DNA of 18,968 bases. Origin: CAZLYK01 sp964563495 (GTDB lineage: Bacteria > Acidobacteriota > Blastocatellia > RBC074). The notes below the pieces were generated by a model, which was not told where the DNA came from, searched no databases, and was given only the letters and a program-made list of their open reading frames with translations. Of this stretch, positions 1 through 8,835 are shown piece after piece. The stretch is taken from positions 1 through 18,968 of the forward strand of contig CAZLYK010000106.1 in assembly GCA_964563495.1 (NCBI GenBank), given 5' to 3'. Positions within the stretch are counted from its first letter, which is position 1. Each line of letters begins with the position of its first letter. Position numbers and translations under genes: made by a program.

Positions 1-16
1 TGTCTATTTCTGCTTA
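1..16. repeat. Right end of a dispersed intergenic repeat (cut by the window edge)
   Basis: The window opens with tgtctatttctgc, which matches the right end (cctgtctattttt) of the repeat family seen at 1556-1650, 3999-4108, 8081-8142 and 15654-15740. It lies directly after the stop codon of the UDP-glucose dehydrogenase gene, the same position relative to a minus-strand gene as the other copies. Only a partial copy is visible. Confidence 0.55.
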
Positions 17-1471
17 TCATCTCCCGACTCCGCGATATTTAAAGCCCGCTTCCTCGAGCGCTTCCGGATCGAGCACGTTGCGCCCATCGACCAGGACTTT
101 GGTGTTCATGACCTCACCGATCTTCTTGAGATCCAGATAACGGAACTCTTCCCACTCGGTGACGATCACCAGTGCGTCGCAATCATCCGCCAGACTCAGG
201 ACATCGCCGGCGTACTCTATCTTCAAATCCGGGTATTGTTTGAGGCAGGCCTCGTTAGCGATCGGATCATAGGCCTTGACGCGCGCGCCCATGTCAAGCA
301 ATTGGCGTGCGATATCGAGCGCCGGCGCATCGCGCAGGTCGTCGGTCTCCGGCTTAAAAGCCAATCCGAGCAGTCCGATCGTCTTGCCTTTGATGATCTT
401 GAGAACCTCCTGCAGTTTGTAGACCGGGACGAAACGCTGGCGCTTGTTGACCTCGACCGTCGAATGGAGCAGAGAGGTCTCATAGCCGTACTCCCTGGCA
501 ATCTCGATCAAGGCCGAGACATCCTTGCCAAAACAGGATCCGCCCCAACCGATGCCGGCATTGAGAAATTTCGGGCCGATCCGGCTGTCGAGGCCGAACC
601 CCCGGACGACTTCTTTAATATCGGCTCCGACCCGCTCGCAGATATTGGCTATCTCATTGGCAAAACTGATCTTGGTGGCGAGAAATGCATTGGCCGCATA
701 CTTGATCATTTCGGCCGACGCCAGGTCGGTTGTGACCACGGGCACGGCCGTGAAATCGGCAGGTCGCGGGGCCGAGGCCGGCGGCGTGAATGTCTGCTCG
801 ATGATCGGCTCGTAAAGCGCGCGCAGTCTTTCGGTCGCGTAAGCGTCTGACGCGCCGATGACGATCCGATCGGGGTATAAGGTATCGGCAATCGCCGAGC
901 CCTCGCGCAAAAATTCGGGATTTGAGGCGACCAGGAATACTTCGTCGGTTCGAGGCCCGTTCGAGCGCCGGCCGGTAGTCGAAGTGACTGCCTGCTCGGT
1001 TTGAGAGCCGGCGGCTCTGGCCAGCTTTTCACGATAACCGGGATTGTCTCCCAATCCCTCTTTGACCAGCATCTCGACCCAATTTCCCGAACCTATCGGG
1101 ACGGTCGATTTGTTGACCACCACAGATCGCCGGCTGCAATCGAGTGCGCGGCCAATCTGCTGGGCGACCGCTTTGACATAGGAAAGATCGGCCTTGCCAC
1201 TTGGCAGAGGCGGCGTACCGACTGCGATGAAGATGACCTCGGATTTTTTGACCGATCCGGCGAGGTCGGTTGTAAATTTGAGATTGCCTCGCTGCAATCC
1301 AAGATCGATCAGTTGATCCAGACCGGGCTCGTAGATCGGCGATCTGCCCTCGCGCAAGATGGCGATCTTGTTTTGATCGATATCGACACAAACGACTTCG
1401 CGCCCCAGATACGCCAGACAGGTCCCCGTGACCAGACCAACATAGCCAGTCCCGACAACACACACTTCCAC
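17..1471 (-). CDS. ugd: UDP-glucose 6-dehydrogenase
   Basis: Oxidises UDP-glucose to UDP-glucuronate with two NAD+, supplying precursors for capsule, exopolysaccharide or lipid decoration in the cytoplasm. The 484-residue product has the N-terminal Rossmann motif GTGYVG (7-12), the central NPEFLREG motif (184-191), the catalytic-cysteine motif GGSCFGKD (Cys313; usually GGSCFPKD) and the C-terminal NAD-domain signature GLAFKPETDDLRDAP (369-383). It is longer than typical bacterial members, about 430-450 residues, because of a low-complexity Gln/Thr/Ser/Arg-rich insert at about 147-176 just before NPEFLREG. The start is GTG, preceded by AAGGAGGA at about 7 nt. A TATATT box (rev. 1541-1546) could be a -10, but no convincing -35 is seen. 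The repeat hairpin at 1556-1650 separates it from the upstream glycosylasparaginase gene, so it probably has its own promoter. Confidence 0.96.
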   Translation of the reverse strand: MEVCVVGTGYVGLVTGTCLAYLGREVVCVDIDQNKIAILREGRSPIYEPGLDQLIDLGLQRGNLKFTTDLAGSVKKSEVIFIAVGTPPLPSGKADLSYVKAVAQQIGRALDCSRRSVVVNKSTVPIGSGNWVEMLVKEGLGDNPGYREKLARAAGSQTEQAVTSTTGRRSNGPRTDEVFLVASNPEFLREGSAIADTLYPDRIVIGASDAYATERLRALYEPIIEQTFTPPASAPRPADFTAVPVVTTDLASAEMIKYAANAFLATKISFANEIANICERVGADIKEVVRGFGLDSRIGPKFLNAGIGWGGSCFGKDVSALIEIAREYGYETSLLHSTVEVNKRQRFVPVYKLQEVLKIIKGKTIGLLGLAFKPETDDLRDAPALDIARQLLDMGARVKAYDPIANEACLKQYPDLKIEYAGDVLSLADDCDALVIVTEWEEFRYLDLKKIGEVMNTKVLVDGRNVLDPEALEEAGFKYRGVGR

Positions 1472-1555
1472 TTCTTTTCCTCCTTAATTTCAGCCAGGGA
1501 GCCTGGGGGTGAGCCGTAATGGCATTGCAGTAGGCGCCAGAATATAACAGAGCGA

Positions 1556-1650
1556 AAAAAATAGACAGGATGAACAGGATTTTTACCGGATTAAACAAGC
1601 GGTCATCTTGTCAAATCCTGAAAAAATCCCGTTCATCCTGTCTATTTTTT
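1556..1650. repeat. Dispersed inverted repeat, probable bidirectional terminator
   Basis: Two 29-bp arms (1556-1584 and 1622-1650) are reverse complements with one mismatch, separated by 37 bp. Both outer ends are A6-7/T6-7 runs, so a transcript from either side would form a long stem followed by a U tract. It begins 8 bp beyond the stop codon of the minus-strand glycosylasparaginase gene. The core atagacaggatgaacaggat recurs in several intergenic regions of this window. It could act as a terminator, be a MITE-like element, or both. Confidence 0.8.
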
Positions 1651-1658
1651 CGGAGCTC

Positions 1659-2801
1659 CTACTTACGCTGGTAAAGAAAGGCGGAATCGACGATCTTGGC
1701 ATCCCTGCCGTCGTGGACTGCGTACCTGCCGCCCTTCCACAAGGCGGCACCGCCGTGCTCGCCTTTGTTATTGACGGCATAGAAATTGATGTTGAACTTA
1801 CTGAGCTCTTCGAGGTTGTCGCCGTAACGCCGTGAGACGCGTTTGATCGCATCCATGGCGGCGTCGGCCGGCGACATGCCGCGACGCATGTTCTCGACCA
1901 CAGTATGAGCGCCGTTGATGTAAATGCATTCCTCGCCGCGGCCGGTCGAGCCGGCGGCGCCGACCTCGTTGTCGACATACAGGCCACAGCCGATGAGGGG
2001 CGAGTCGCCGACGCGGCCCGGGATCTTCCAGGCCAGGCCCGAGGTGGTCGTGACACCCGAGATGTCGCCGTTGGCGTCGACGGCCAGACAATTGATCGTG
2101 CCGGTCGGGCGATTGCGCAACTTGTCGTCGATCCACTGATTGAGCGCGACCTCTTCACTTGAAAGATTGGCCCGCGAGGTTCTGCCGCTGCCCGAACGCG
2201 CGGTCTTGAGCGGGCTTGGGCCCCAGGCATCATTAGGATTGAGATTTTCCCGCCACGCCAGCCAGGCTTTACGTGAGGGTTCGGTGAGCAGGTCCTCCCT
2301 TTTGAATCCGTGCTTGAGCGCAAAGCGCAGCGCTCCCTCGCCGACGAGCAGGATGTGGTCGGTTCGCTCCAAGACGAGTTTGGCAACCTTCGACGGAGTC
2401 TTGATCGATCGCAGACTGGCCACCGCGCCGGCTCGACGCGATGGGCCGTGCATCACGCTCGAGTCGAGCTCGACCTCGCCTTCTTCATTCGGCAAACCGC
2501 CGTACCCGACCGAATCATCTCGCGGGTCCTCTTCGACCAGGTTGACGCCCGCAACCACCGCGTCGAGAGTGTCCCCGCCGGCTTTGATTATCTCCATCGC
2601 CTTGGTCACGCAAGCGATCCCGCCATTAAAGACTTCGCCCGTCGGGGTCCGGCTGACGTTGGCGCTCGAAATAACCACCGGCCGCGAACCCTGGGCCGCC
2701 GGATTGGCCGCGACTGATTCGTCGGCCAGCAGCGGAGCGCTCAGCCCCACCGCAGCGGTTCCTTTGAGAAAATCCCTGCGCTTGATATCTGCGTTGCTCA
2801 T
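1659..2801 (-). CDS. N4-(beta-N-acetylglucosaminyl)-L-asparaginase (glycosylasparaginase), Tat-exported
   Basis: Ntn-hydrolase that normally cleaves the GlcNAc-Asn bond of glycoasparagine; some homologues act on asparagine or isoaspartyl peptides. The 380-residue product starts with a twin-arginine signal (KRRDFLKG, residues 7-14, then a hydrophobic stretch), so the folded enzyme is likely exported. The beta-subunit begins at the nucleophile Thr235 (TGTINCLAVDANG), followed by TTTSG (251-255), the substrate-binding GRVGDSP (262-268) and STGRGE (285-290), in the family order. Known bacterial glycosylasparaginases have Asp before the nucleophile (HDTIG); here it is Gly (GTI), closer to plant-type asparaginases, so the exact substrate is unsure. 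ATG start with GAGGAGG upstream. A hairpin repeat separates it from the upstream coiled-coil gene by 55 bp, and the two may be cotranscribed. Confidence 0.9.
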   Translation of the reverse strand: MSNADIKRRDFLKGTAAVGLSAPLLADESVAANPAAQGSRPVVISSANVSRTPTGEVFNGGIACVTKAMEIIKAGGDTLDAVVAGVNLVEEDPRDDSVGYGGLPNEEGEVELDSSVMHGPSRRAGAVASLRSIKTPSKVAKLVLERTDHILLVGEGALRFALKHGFKREDLLTEPSRKAWLAWRENLNPNDAWGPSPLKTARSGSGRTSRANLSSEEVALNQWIDDKLRNRPTGTINCLAVDANGDISGVTTTSGLAWKIPGRVGDSPLIGCGLYVDNEVGAAGSTGRGEECIYINGAHTVVENMRRGMSPADAAMDAIKRVSRRYGDNLEELSKFNINFYAVNNKGEHGGAALWKGGRYAVHDGRDAKIVDSAFLYQRK

Positions 2802-2817
2802 TTTGCCTCCTCAGCAA

Positions 2818-2852
2818 CCTGGGTCCGCACGCCGGAGGCGTGCGGACCCAGG
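2818..2852. repeat. Perfect 16-bp-arm GC hairpin between two minus-strand genes
   Basis: Arms 2818-2833 and 2837-2852 (cctgggtccgcacgcc and its exact complement) surround a 3-nt loop gga. A T6 run (2853-2858) follows on the plus strand. The U tract is therefore placed for termination of plus-strand transcripts, whereas the flanking genes are read on the minus strand, where the hairpin lies between the stop codon at 2857 and the next Shine-Dalgarno. It looks like a REP-type intercistronic hairpin that could stabilise or process mRNA, rather than a simple terminator for its neighbours. Its outer bases CCTGGG/CCCAGG are shared with the hairpin at 14085-14169. Confidence 0.85.
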
Positions 2853-2856
2853 TTTT

Positions 2857-3576
2857 TTATTGTGGTTTTTTTTGCGGTCTGTTTTCCTCGGGCTTGGCGG
2901 GCTCCCTGGTCGCTTCGAGCTGGCGGATGAGTTCTTCCGCATCCTGGATGCGCCGCTCGGCCTCGCTGCCGAGATTCTGATAAATGCTCAGGGAGGAGGT
3001 GAGCTCGGCTTCGACTTTCCGCAGTCTCTCCTGCTCCGCCTGGACTGATCGCAATCTGGCCTCGTGATTGAGTTTGAGTTGTTGCATTGTCTGTTCGCGG
3101 TTGAGCGTCGGAGTGTTGGCCGTCTGCACGAGCAGGCTCTCACGGGTTACCAATTGATAGAGGGTCTGCTCATCCGCCTGGTAGGTGATAAGACGCTCGC
3201 GGACGGATCGCAGTTCGCGCTCGGATTGATCGATCCGCGCATCGACCCGATTCATCCGGAGCAGATCCAACTGCGCCTGCTGGCGAAGGTTGAGCGACCG
3301 CAACTCCTGGACCAGGATGTGCATCTCGCCGGCCAGCGATTCGACGGCGCGGACCAGGGCCTCGGACTGCGCTGCTCCCGTCTGTTCCTGTGGATTTGCA
3401 GTCGGCGCGCCCGCTGGATTCTGCGATTTATCCTTGTCATCCAGATCGATGATGTTGGGATACTGGGGCGGATTTTTAGCCGGTCGTTTGACCTTCGTCG
3501 GCTGCTGCGCCGCGGCCAGGCCAGCCAGAAGGATCAAGGACAAAGAAAATTGGAGAAACTGCATTCCGTACTTCAT
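2857..3576 (-). CDS. Secreted coiled-coil protein of unknown function
   Basis: I do not recognise a family. The 239-residue product has a Sec-type signal peptide (residues 1-23, hydrophobic core LQFSLSLILLAGLAAA, cleavage near AAAQ), then a Pro/Asn/Gln-rich linker (about 25-70). Two long charged helical stretches follow (about 70-135 and 160-222), rich in Glu, Arg, Gln and Leu with heptad-like spacing, suggesting a periplasmic coiled coil. The tail is Pro/Lys-rich (223-239). There are no Cys residues and no catalytic motif that I can see. ATG start with GAGG 6 nt upstream. Its stop codon directly abuts the GC hairpin at 2818-2852. A structural or envelope-spacer role is only a guess. Confidence 0.8.
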   Translation of the reverse strand: MKYGMQFLQFSLSLILLAGLAAAQQPTKVKRPAKNPPQYPNIIDLDDKDKSQNPAGAPTANPQEQTGAAQSEALVRAVESLAGEMHILVQELRSLNLRQQAQLDLLRMNRVDARIDQSERELRSVRERLITYQADEQTLYQLVTRESLLVQTANTPTLNREQTMQQLKLNHEARLRSVQAEQERLRKVEAELTSSLSIYQNLGSEAERRIQDAEELIRQLEATREPAKPEENRPQKKPQ

Positions 3577-3631
3577 AAAACCTCAAGATTGGGGCGGGGT
3601 CTCGATCAGACCCGATCCCCCGCCCCTCGAT

Positions 3632-3880
3632 TCAAGCTTTTTTGATCAGCCCGACTATAAAGAGCAGCACGCAGGCCCCAACAACCGCAGCGACCAGCGA
3701 GCCAATCAACCCATAGGTCGAAATTCCAATCCAATGGAGCAAGTTCCCGCCGATAAACGAGCCGATAACTCCGATGACCAGGTTACCAATCAATCCGAAG
3801 CCACCACCCTTCATCAGGTTTCCGGCAATCCAACCAGCGGCAAGACCGATAATCAAGAACCAAAGCAGATCAAGAGTCAT
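3632..3880 (-). CDS. GlsB/YeaQ/YmgE family (transglycosylase-associated) small membrane protein
   Basis: An 82-residue, almost entirely hydrophobic protein with three predicted membrane segments (about 4-22, 28-48 and 56-79). It has the family's conserved glycines: the first helix runs IIGLAAGWIAGNLMKGGGFG and the second GNLVIGVIGSFIGG. These small inner-membrane proteins are often associated with general or envelope stress; their biochemical role is unclear. The length matches the family. ATG start with AAGGAGA 7 nt upstream. It lies 55 bp upstream of the secreted coiled-coil gene, so the two may share a transcript. A palindrome at 3934-3951 lies in its upstream region. Confidence 0.92.
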   Translation of the reverse strand: MTLDLLWFLIIGLAAGWIAGNLMKGGGFGLIGNLVIGVIGSFIGGNLLHWIGISTYGLIGSLVAAVVGACVLLFIVGLIKKA

Positions 3881-3933
3881 CTCGTATCTCCTTATCTAAA
3901 TGAACTGCGTTCGGAGTTTGAAGCGCACCGTGA

Positions 3934-3951
3934 GGTTGACGCCCGTCAACC
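3934..3951. promoter_or_regulatory. 18-bp palindrome upstream of the GlsB/YeaQ-like gene
   Basis: The sequence ggttgacgcccgtcaacc is a perfect inverted repeat with 8-bp arms and a 2-bp centre, 53 bp upstream of the minus-strand start codon at 3880. Its size suits a dimeric repressor operator, and it contains TTGACG on either strand, which could be a -35. I find no good -10 at the right distance. Function is not established. Confidence 0.3.
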
Positions 3952-3998
3952 AGGTAGACGCTTCTCCGGGTATTACGGAAGATTGCATGAGTAAACAG

Positions 3999-4108
3999 GC
4001 AGGATTAAACAGGATTGCTCAGGGGAGAATGTTGATGATTGACCCCGGAAACCTCCCTGTCGTAATCCTGTTTAATCCCGCAAAAATCCTGTCGATCCTG
4101 TCTATGTT
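3999..4108. repeat. Dispersed inverted repeat after the M28 peptidase gene
   Basis: Arms gcaggattaaacaggatt (3999-4016) and aatcctgtttaatcccgc (4064-4081) pair with one mismatch. To their right, caaaaatcctgtcgatcctgtctatgtt (about 4081-4108) carries the family's right-end signature. The copy ends 5 bp beyond the stop codon of the minus-strand peptidase gene. There is no long U tract, so its value as a terminator is weaker than that of the 1556-1650 copy. Confidence 0.7.
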
Positions 4109-4113
4109 AACTT

Positions 4114-5499
<1,386 letters not shown>

Positions 5500-5591
5500 A
5501 ATAACCCCTTTTCTTAATCTGTAATGTGAATGCGTGATAATGCAACCAGCGGCGGGTTGATTATAGAAGGTTGGCTGAACGAAGCAAAGAA

Positions 5592-5616
5592 GAAATCCCG
5601 TTAATCATGTCTATTT
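5592..5616. repeat. Half copy of the dispersed repeat overlapping a stop codon
   Basis: The stretch gaaatcccgttaatcatgtctatttg matches only the right half of the repeat family. Its tCTAttt supplies the TAG stop codon (5611-5613) of the minus-strand anti-sigma gene. No partner arm is seen on its left, so it cannot form the long stem of the other copies. Confidence 0.5.
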
Positions 5617-6939
5617 GCCGGAGACGCGATAGACTCTTTCACGCCAGACGACGATCACCTGGCCGAGATCGAAGAACTCTTTGAGCAGAGGCTCATCGGC
5701 GATAATCCGCTCGTACTCCCTGCTCCCGCGCGAGATCCGGGTAATCCGCCAGGCCATGGTGTTCTGTTTGAATGATTGATCGACCCAGATCCCACGCTCA
5801 AAATAGAAAGTCTTGTCGCGGACTTTTCTGGTCAGCGGGTTGATCGTCTCGTCATCCTTGTTTTCAACGGCGGATTTCTTGGCGGTTTCAGTCTTGCGCT
5901 CGGGCATAAACCCCATGACGCGGCTGTACCAGGCCGACTTCTCGATTGGGGAAGCTCCCTTGCCGGGCCGGGATTTGCTCTGTTTTTCGCCGTCGGGAGA
6001 GACGGATCTCATCGGATTGTCTTCGGGAGAAGGTGCGATGCGCGGAGCAATCTCGGGTTCCTGTCCGGTCGATAAAGTCAGAGTCTCGGCCGGTATCCCG
6101 GAATCCGATCTGGCGGGTATCGAACGATCCCCACTGCCAGCCGGAAGCGCGACGATGACGGGAGGAGAGGCATTCTGTTTCTCGATCACCGGCAAACCCT
6201 GCAATCTGGACGCCCCGGCCGGCGCCGGTGATTGAAATTGCGTCTGGTTCGGGGGACCACCCGGCTGATTAACGATCACGCCCTGAGCGCTCGTGACAAA
6301 CTGCTCCGCGCTCTGCCCCGTAGTCACCTGAACCCTCGGGCGAGGGACTTCCACCCGTAATTGAGGAGAGGAGATGTCCGGATTTGCGGACCCCGTCTCC
6401 GCCTGGATGACGGCTGCAGTCAAAGGCGAGGGCAAGGCTGTCGGCGTTTCGGTTGCGGTGGATAATGACGCGACGGGCATGCTAGCCCCGATCTGCATCG
6501 ACTGTCGCCACGGCTGCACGATCACGGCGGCGATCAACGCGGCGCAAGCGACCAGGGCCGTCCCCGCCAGCGGCCAGTTCCAACGCCATGTCGAAAAATC
6601 GAGCCATTGATTAATTCTATCGGCGGCGGCCAGCTTCCATCGATCCAGTCGCGGTTGCCCACCGGATTGAGCCGCGACCGTGGAAAGCGGGTTTTCAACT
6701 GCCGGGACCAACTGGGCAAATCGTGATAACTCAATCAAGTGGCGGCGACAGCTCGGACATCCGGCCAGATGCGCCTGATAGCGCGAGCGAGAGAGATTGC
6801 CCAGCGCGCCTTCCAGATAGGCGCTCGCCGTATCGGCGTCAAAACCCGAACAGGCCGCCACCGGCGAGCCGCCGCCTTTTAAATGACGCCGAAACATCGT
6901 CTCAAATTCCAATGTCGAGTTTTTGTCTTTGATGGCCAC
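5611..6939 (-). CDS. Putative zinc-finger anti-sigma factor, membrane-anchored
   Basis: The 442-residue product has an N-terminal zf-HC2-like module: Cys30, then His57-x3-Cys61-x2-Cys64 (HLAGCPSC) in a helical context. A single membrane span follows (about 121-142). The region after it (about 145-365) is Pro/Ser/Thr-rich and probably disordered and extracytoplasmic. A compact C-terminal domain (about 366-442, beginning KVRDKTFYFERGIWVDQ and ending VVWRERVYRVSG) resembles no family I can name. It lies 114 bp downstream of the sigma-factor gene, so it probably holds that factor at the membrane and senses an envelope signal through the distal domain. The start is GTG with a poor Shine-Dalgarno; the ATG at residue 15 is an alternative that keeps the zinc finger. 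The stop codon lies inside a repeat half-copy. Confidence 0.75.
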   Translation of the reverse strand: MAIKDKNSTLEFETMFRRHLKGGGSPVAACSGFDADTASAYLEGALGNLSRSRYQAHLAGCPSCRRHLIELSRFAQLVPAVENPLSTVAAQSGGQPRLDRWKLAAADRINQWLDFSTWRWNWPLAGTALVACAALIAAVIVQPWRQSMQIGASMPVASLSTATETPTALPSPLTAAVIQAETGSANPDISSPQLRVEVPRPRVQVTTGQSAEQFVTSAQGVIVNQPGGPPNQTQFQSPAPAGASRLQGLPVIEKQNASPPVIVALPAGSGDRSIPARSDSGIPAETLTLSTGQEPEIAPRIAPSPEDNPMRSVSPDGEKQSKSRPGKGASPIEKSAWYSRVMGFMPERKTETAKKSAVENKDDETINPLTRKVRDKTFYFERGIWVDQSFKQNTMAWRITRISRGSREYERIIADEPLLKEFFDLGQVIVVWRERVYRVSGK

Positions 6940-7053
6940 TGCTTTATCTGGTTAGTTTTTATTATCAGCTCGTCTGGAAGCCACTCCCATTATTCAACCG
7001 ACGATAGAACGATGGGCGAACGATAACTTGCGCAAATTGAATTAAGCGCATTC

Positions 7054-7992
7054 TCAGGGGGCGCGCTCGACCGATGGGGCTTTAATATCCCCGATCAACT
7101 TACGCACATCGAGCTCGGTTCGCGCGGCGATATGGAGACACTCGGCGACCTCGGCGCGCCGCAAACCATAGCTCTCCTGGAGAATCTCTTCGGTTTTGCC
7201 CTTGACTTCACGCTGTGCACGCGCCAGCCAGCGACAAATGGTCGCTTCGTGCACTCCCATGAGCAGTCCGATCTCACGAAGCGTCAGATCTTCGAAGTAA
7301 TAGTAGTTGAGCAAGAGTCTGTCGCGCGGCTCGATTTGGGCAAAAGCCCGCGTCATCGCCTCTTCGGTCGCCTGGCGCAGGCGTGCGTCCTCAAATTCAT
7401 CGGGCTGGACCATCGGCGCCGAGAGCGAGCCATTGGCGCGTGTCGCCGCCGCATTCGCCAGACGATCAAACTCCTCGACCTCTTCGACCTGCTCAAAGCG
7501 CGAGGTCTGGCGTTTCCGATCGATGAATGATTGATAGACTACGGCGCGCAACCAGCCCCCGAGCGAACCGCGGCCGGAATAGTGCGCGAGCTTGCTCAAA
7601 CGCCGGTCGCCATCCAATCGCACGCCGTAGAGCTCTCCGAAAACATATTGGATCAAATCCTCGGCTTCGGATTCATCCTTGGTCAGTGTCCGTGCAGACA
7701 TCTGCATCGGGTGGCGATATTCGACCTCGAAGACCCGCCAGGCGGATTCGTCGCCTCGCTCACAGGCAATCGCCAGACACAATTCACCGGATTTCAGATT
7801 GGATAAAAGATCTTCGGTTTCATCTTCGGCCGCGACCTCGCCGGCCTTTCCCGTCGATCTTCCCAGACGCAAAGCAATCCCGGCGAGCCGTTCGGCAAAC
7901 TCTCGCTCATCGACACCGTAACGTTGCGGCGCCTCGCGCCACAACGCGGTGATCGTTTTCGCGTAACGCGCGATGAAATCTTCTATATCCAT
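7054..7992 (-). CDS. Sigma-70 family RNA polymerase sigma factor (ECF-like, extended)
   Basis: The 312-residue product has a sigma region 2 at about 85-160 (EAEDLIQYVFGELYG, GSLGGWLRAVVYQSFIDRKR) and a sigma region 4 helix-turn-helix at about 208-262 (LLLNYYYFEDLTLREIGLLM, then GVHEATICRWLARAQREVKG). Both are joined by an Ala/Ser/Pro linker. An N-terminal segment of about 80 residues and a C-terminal tail of about 45 (LRRAEVAECLHIAARTELDV) make it longer than typical ECF factors and resemble the extended sigma-70 factors of Myxococcota and Acidobacteriota. I start it at the ATG at 7992. A further-upstream TTG (8034) would add a non-conserved 14-residue leader; neither has a strong ribosome binding site. 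The anti-sigma gene follows on the same strand. Confidence 0.88.
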   Translation of the reverse strand: MDIEDFIARYAKTITALWREAPQRYGVDEREFAERLAGIALRLGRSTGKAGEVAAEDETEDLLSNLKSGELCLAIACERGDESAWRVFEVEYRHPMQMSARTLTKDESEAEDLIQYVFGELYGVRLDGDRRLSKLAHYSGRGSLGGWLRAVVYQSFIDRKRQTSRFEQVEEVEEFDRLANAAATRANGSLSAPMVQPDEFEDARLRQATEEAMTRAFAQIEPRDRLLLNYYYFEDLTLREIGLLMGVHEATICRWLARAQREVKGKTEEILQESYGLRRAEVAECLHIAARTELDVRKLIGDIKAPSVERAP

Positions 7993-8080
7993 TCCGACAG
8001 CAAAGATAAACCAACTCGGCTTCAGGGGGTTCAAAACCGCGAGGTATTTTAAACCAAAAAATATTTGTTTGGCATTGTTT

Positions 8081-8142
8081 AATCGACAAGATTAACAGGA
8101 TTTTTGCGAGATTCAACCAGACCTTGTTTAACCCTGTCTATT
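8081..8142. repeat. Dispersed inverted repeat overlapping the 3' end of cutC
   Basis: An imperfect inverted repeat: the left arm aatcgacaagattaacagga (8081-8100) pairs with accttgtttaaccctgtctatt (about 8121-8142) with several mismatches and an indel. The right arm runs into the cutC coding region: the minus-strand bases for the last four residues (NRQG) and the TAA stop lie in the repeat sequence AATAGACAGGGTTAA. Confidence 0.65.
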
Positions 8143-8835
8143 CAGCAATTTAATCAGTTCCCTGACCCGATGTTCTGTGACAGCGCCATCCACTCTTCCG
8201 CCTTCCCGTGCGGCTACGCCAACGTGAAATTCGCGGATCATCGTCGATCGCCGCAAAGTCATGATCGCTTCGTGATCAACTCCTCCGCCGGCAAGAATTG
8301 CAATCTCGGGTTGAGCAGCTTCCTGCCAGACGGCGAATTGTCCGGTTTTTAACAGCCAGGGCTGACTGCCGCCACTGGTCAGAATGTGGTCTATCTGCGC
8401 ATGCCTTTTCAACTCGGCGATCGATCGCAATGGATCGGACAGCTCCTCGAATGCCCGGTGAAATGTCGCTTTGAGCTTTGGGGCGCCGGCCAGAATCCGC
8501 CCGACCAGCTCGTGATCGATGACGGTGCCGCCCGGATCATCTTTTAAGAACCCGAGCACCAGCCCATCGACACACAAGTCAGATAGAGAACGAGCGGCCT
8601 GAGACAATCTTTCAATCTTTTTTTGATCGGTCACAAAAAAATTTTCCTGATCCCGGACCATGACCCTTAAGGGGAGCTTGACCGCGGCCATGATCCGCTC
8701 GACCAGGTCGATCGGTGGAGTCAATCCTCCGACCTCGTAATGGCTGATGATCTCCAGACGATCCGCGCCGCCGCGTTCGGCCGCGACCGCGTCGGCCACC
8801 GAGCAGGCGATCACTTCGAGGATCGGTCGTGACAT
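8128..8835 (-). CDS. cutC: CutC family protein (copper homeostasis)
   Basis: A CutC TIM-barrel protein of about 235 residues, the family's usual size. Family signatures are visible: LEVIACSVADAVAAERGGAD near the N terminus, CVDGLVLGFL, TFHRAFEE, HILTSGG and AGGGVDHEA. CutC was linked to copper tolerance, but its biochemical activity is unresolved and the copper role has been questioned. The ATG at 8835 overlaps the stop of the upstream amidotransferase gene (TGATG) with GGGGGT upstream, which indicates translational coupling. A GTG one codon earlier is also possible. It is the last gene of the leftward cluster. The C-terminal residues are encoded by a dispersed repeat. Confidence 0.93.
   Translation of the reverse strand: MSRPILEVIACSVADAVAAERGGADRLEIISHYEVGGLTPPIDLVERIMAAVKLPLRVMVRDQENFFVTDQKKIERLSQAARSLSDLCVDGLVLGFLKDDPGGTVIDHELVGRILAGAPKLKATFHRAFEELSDPLRSIAELKRHAQIDHILTSGGSQPWLLKTGQFAVWQEAAQPEIAILAGGGVDHEAIMTLRRSTMIREFHVGVAAREGGRVDGAVTEHRVRELIKLLNRQG

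Noticed and set aside
2818..2858. Intrinsic terminator for the coiled-coil gene
   Set aside because: The U tract is on the opposite strand, so the structure does not fit termination of the minus-strand transcript.
2140..3048. Long plus-strand open frame (about 300 codons) opposite the glycosylasparaginase and coiled-coil genes
   Set aside because: It spans two clearly recognisable minus-strand genes and the hairpin between them, has no recognisable domain, and is a normal by-product of GC-rich codons on the other strand.
7993..8034. Upstream TTG start for the sigma factor
   Set aside because: The added 14 residues do not look like the family and there is no ribosome binding site; the ATG at 7992 is preferred, though its own site is weak.
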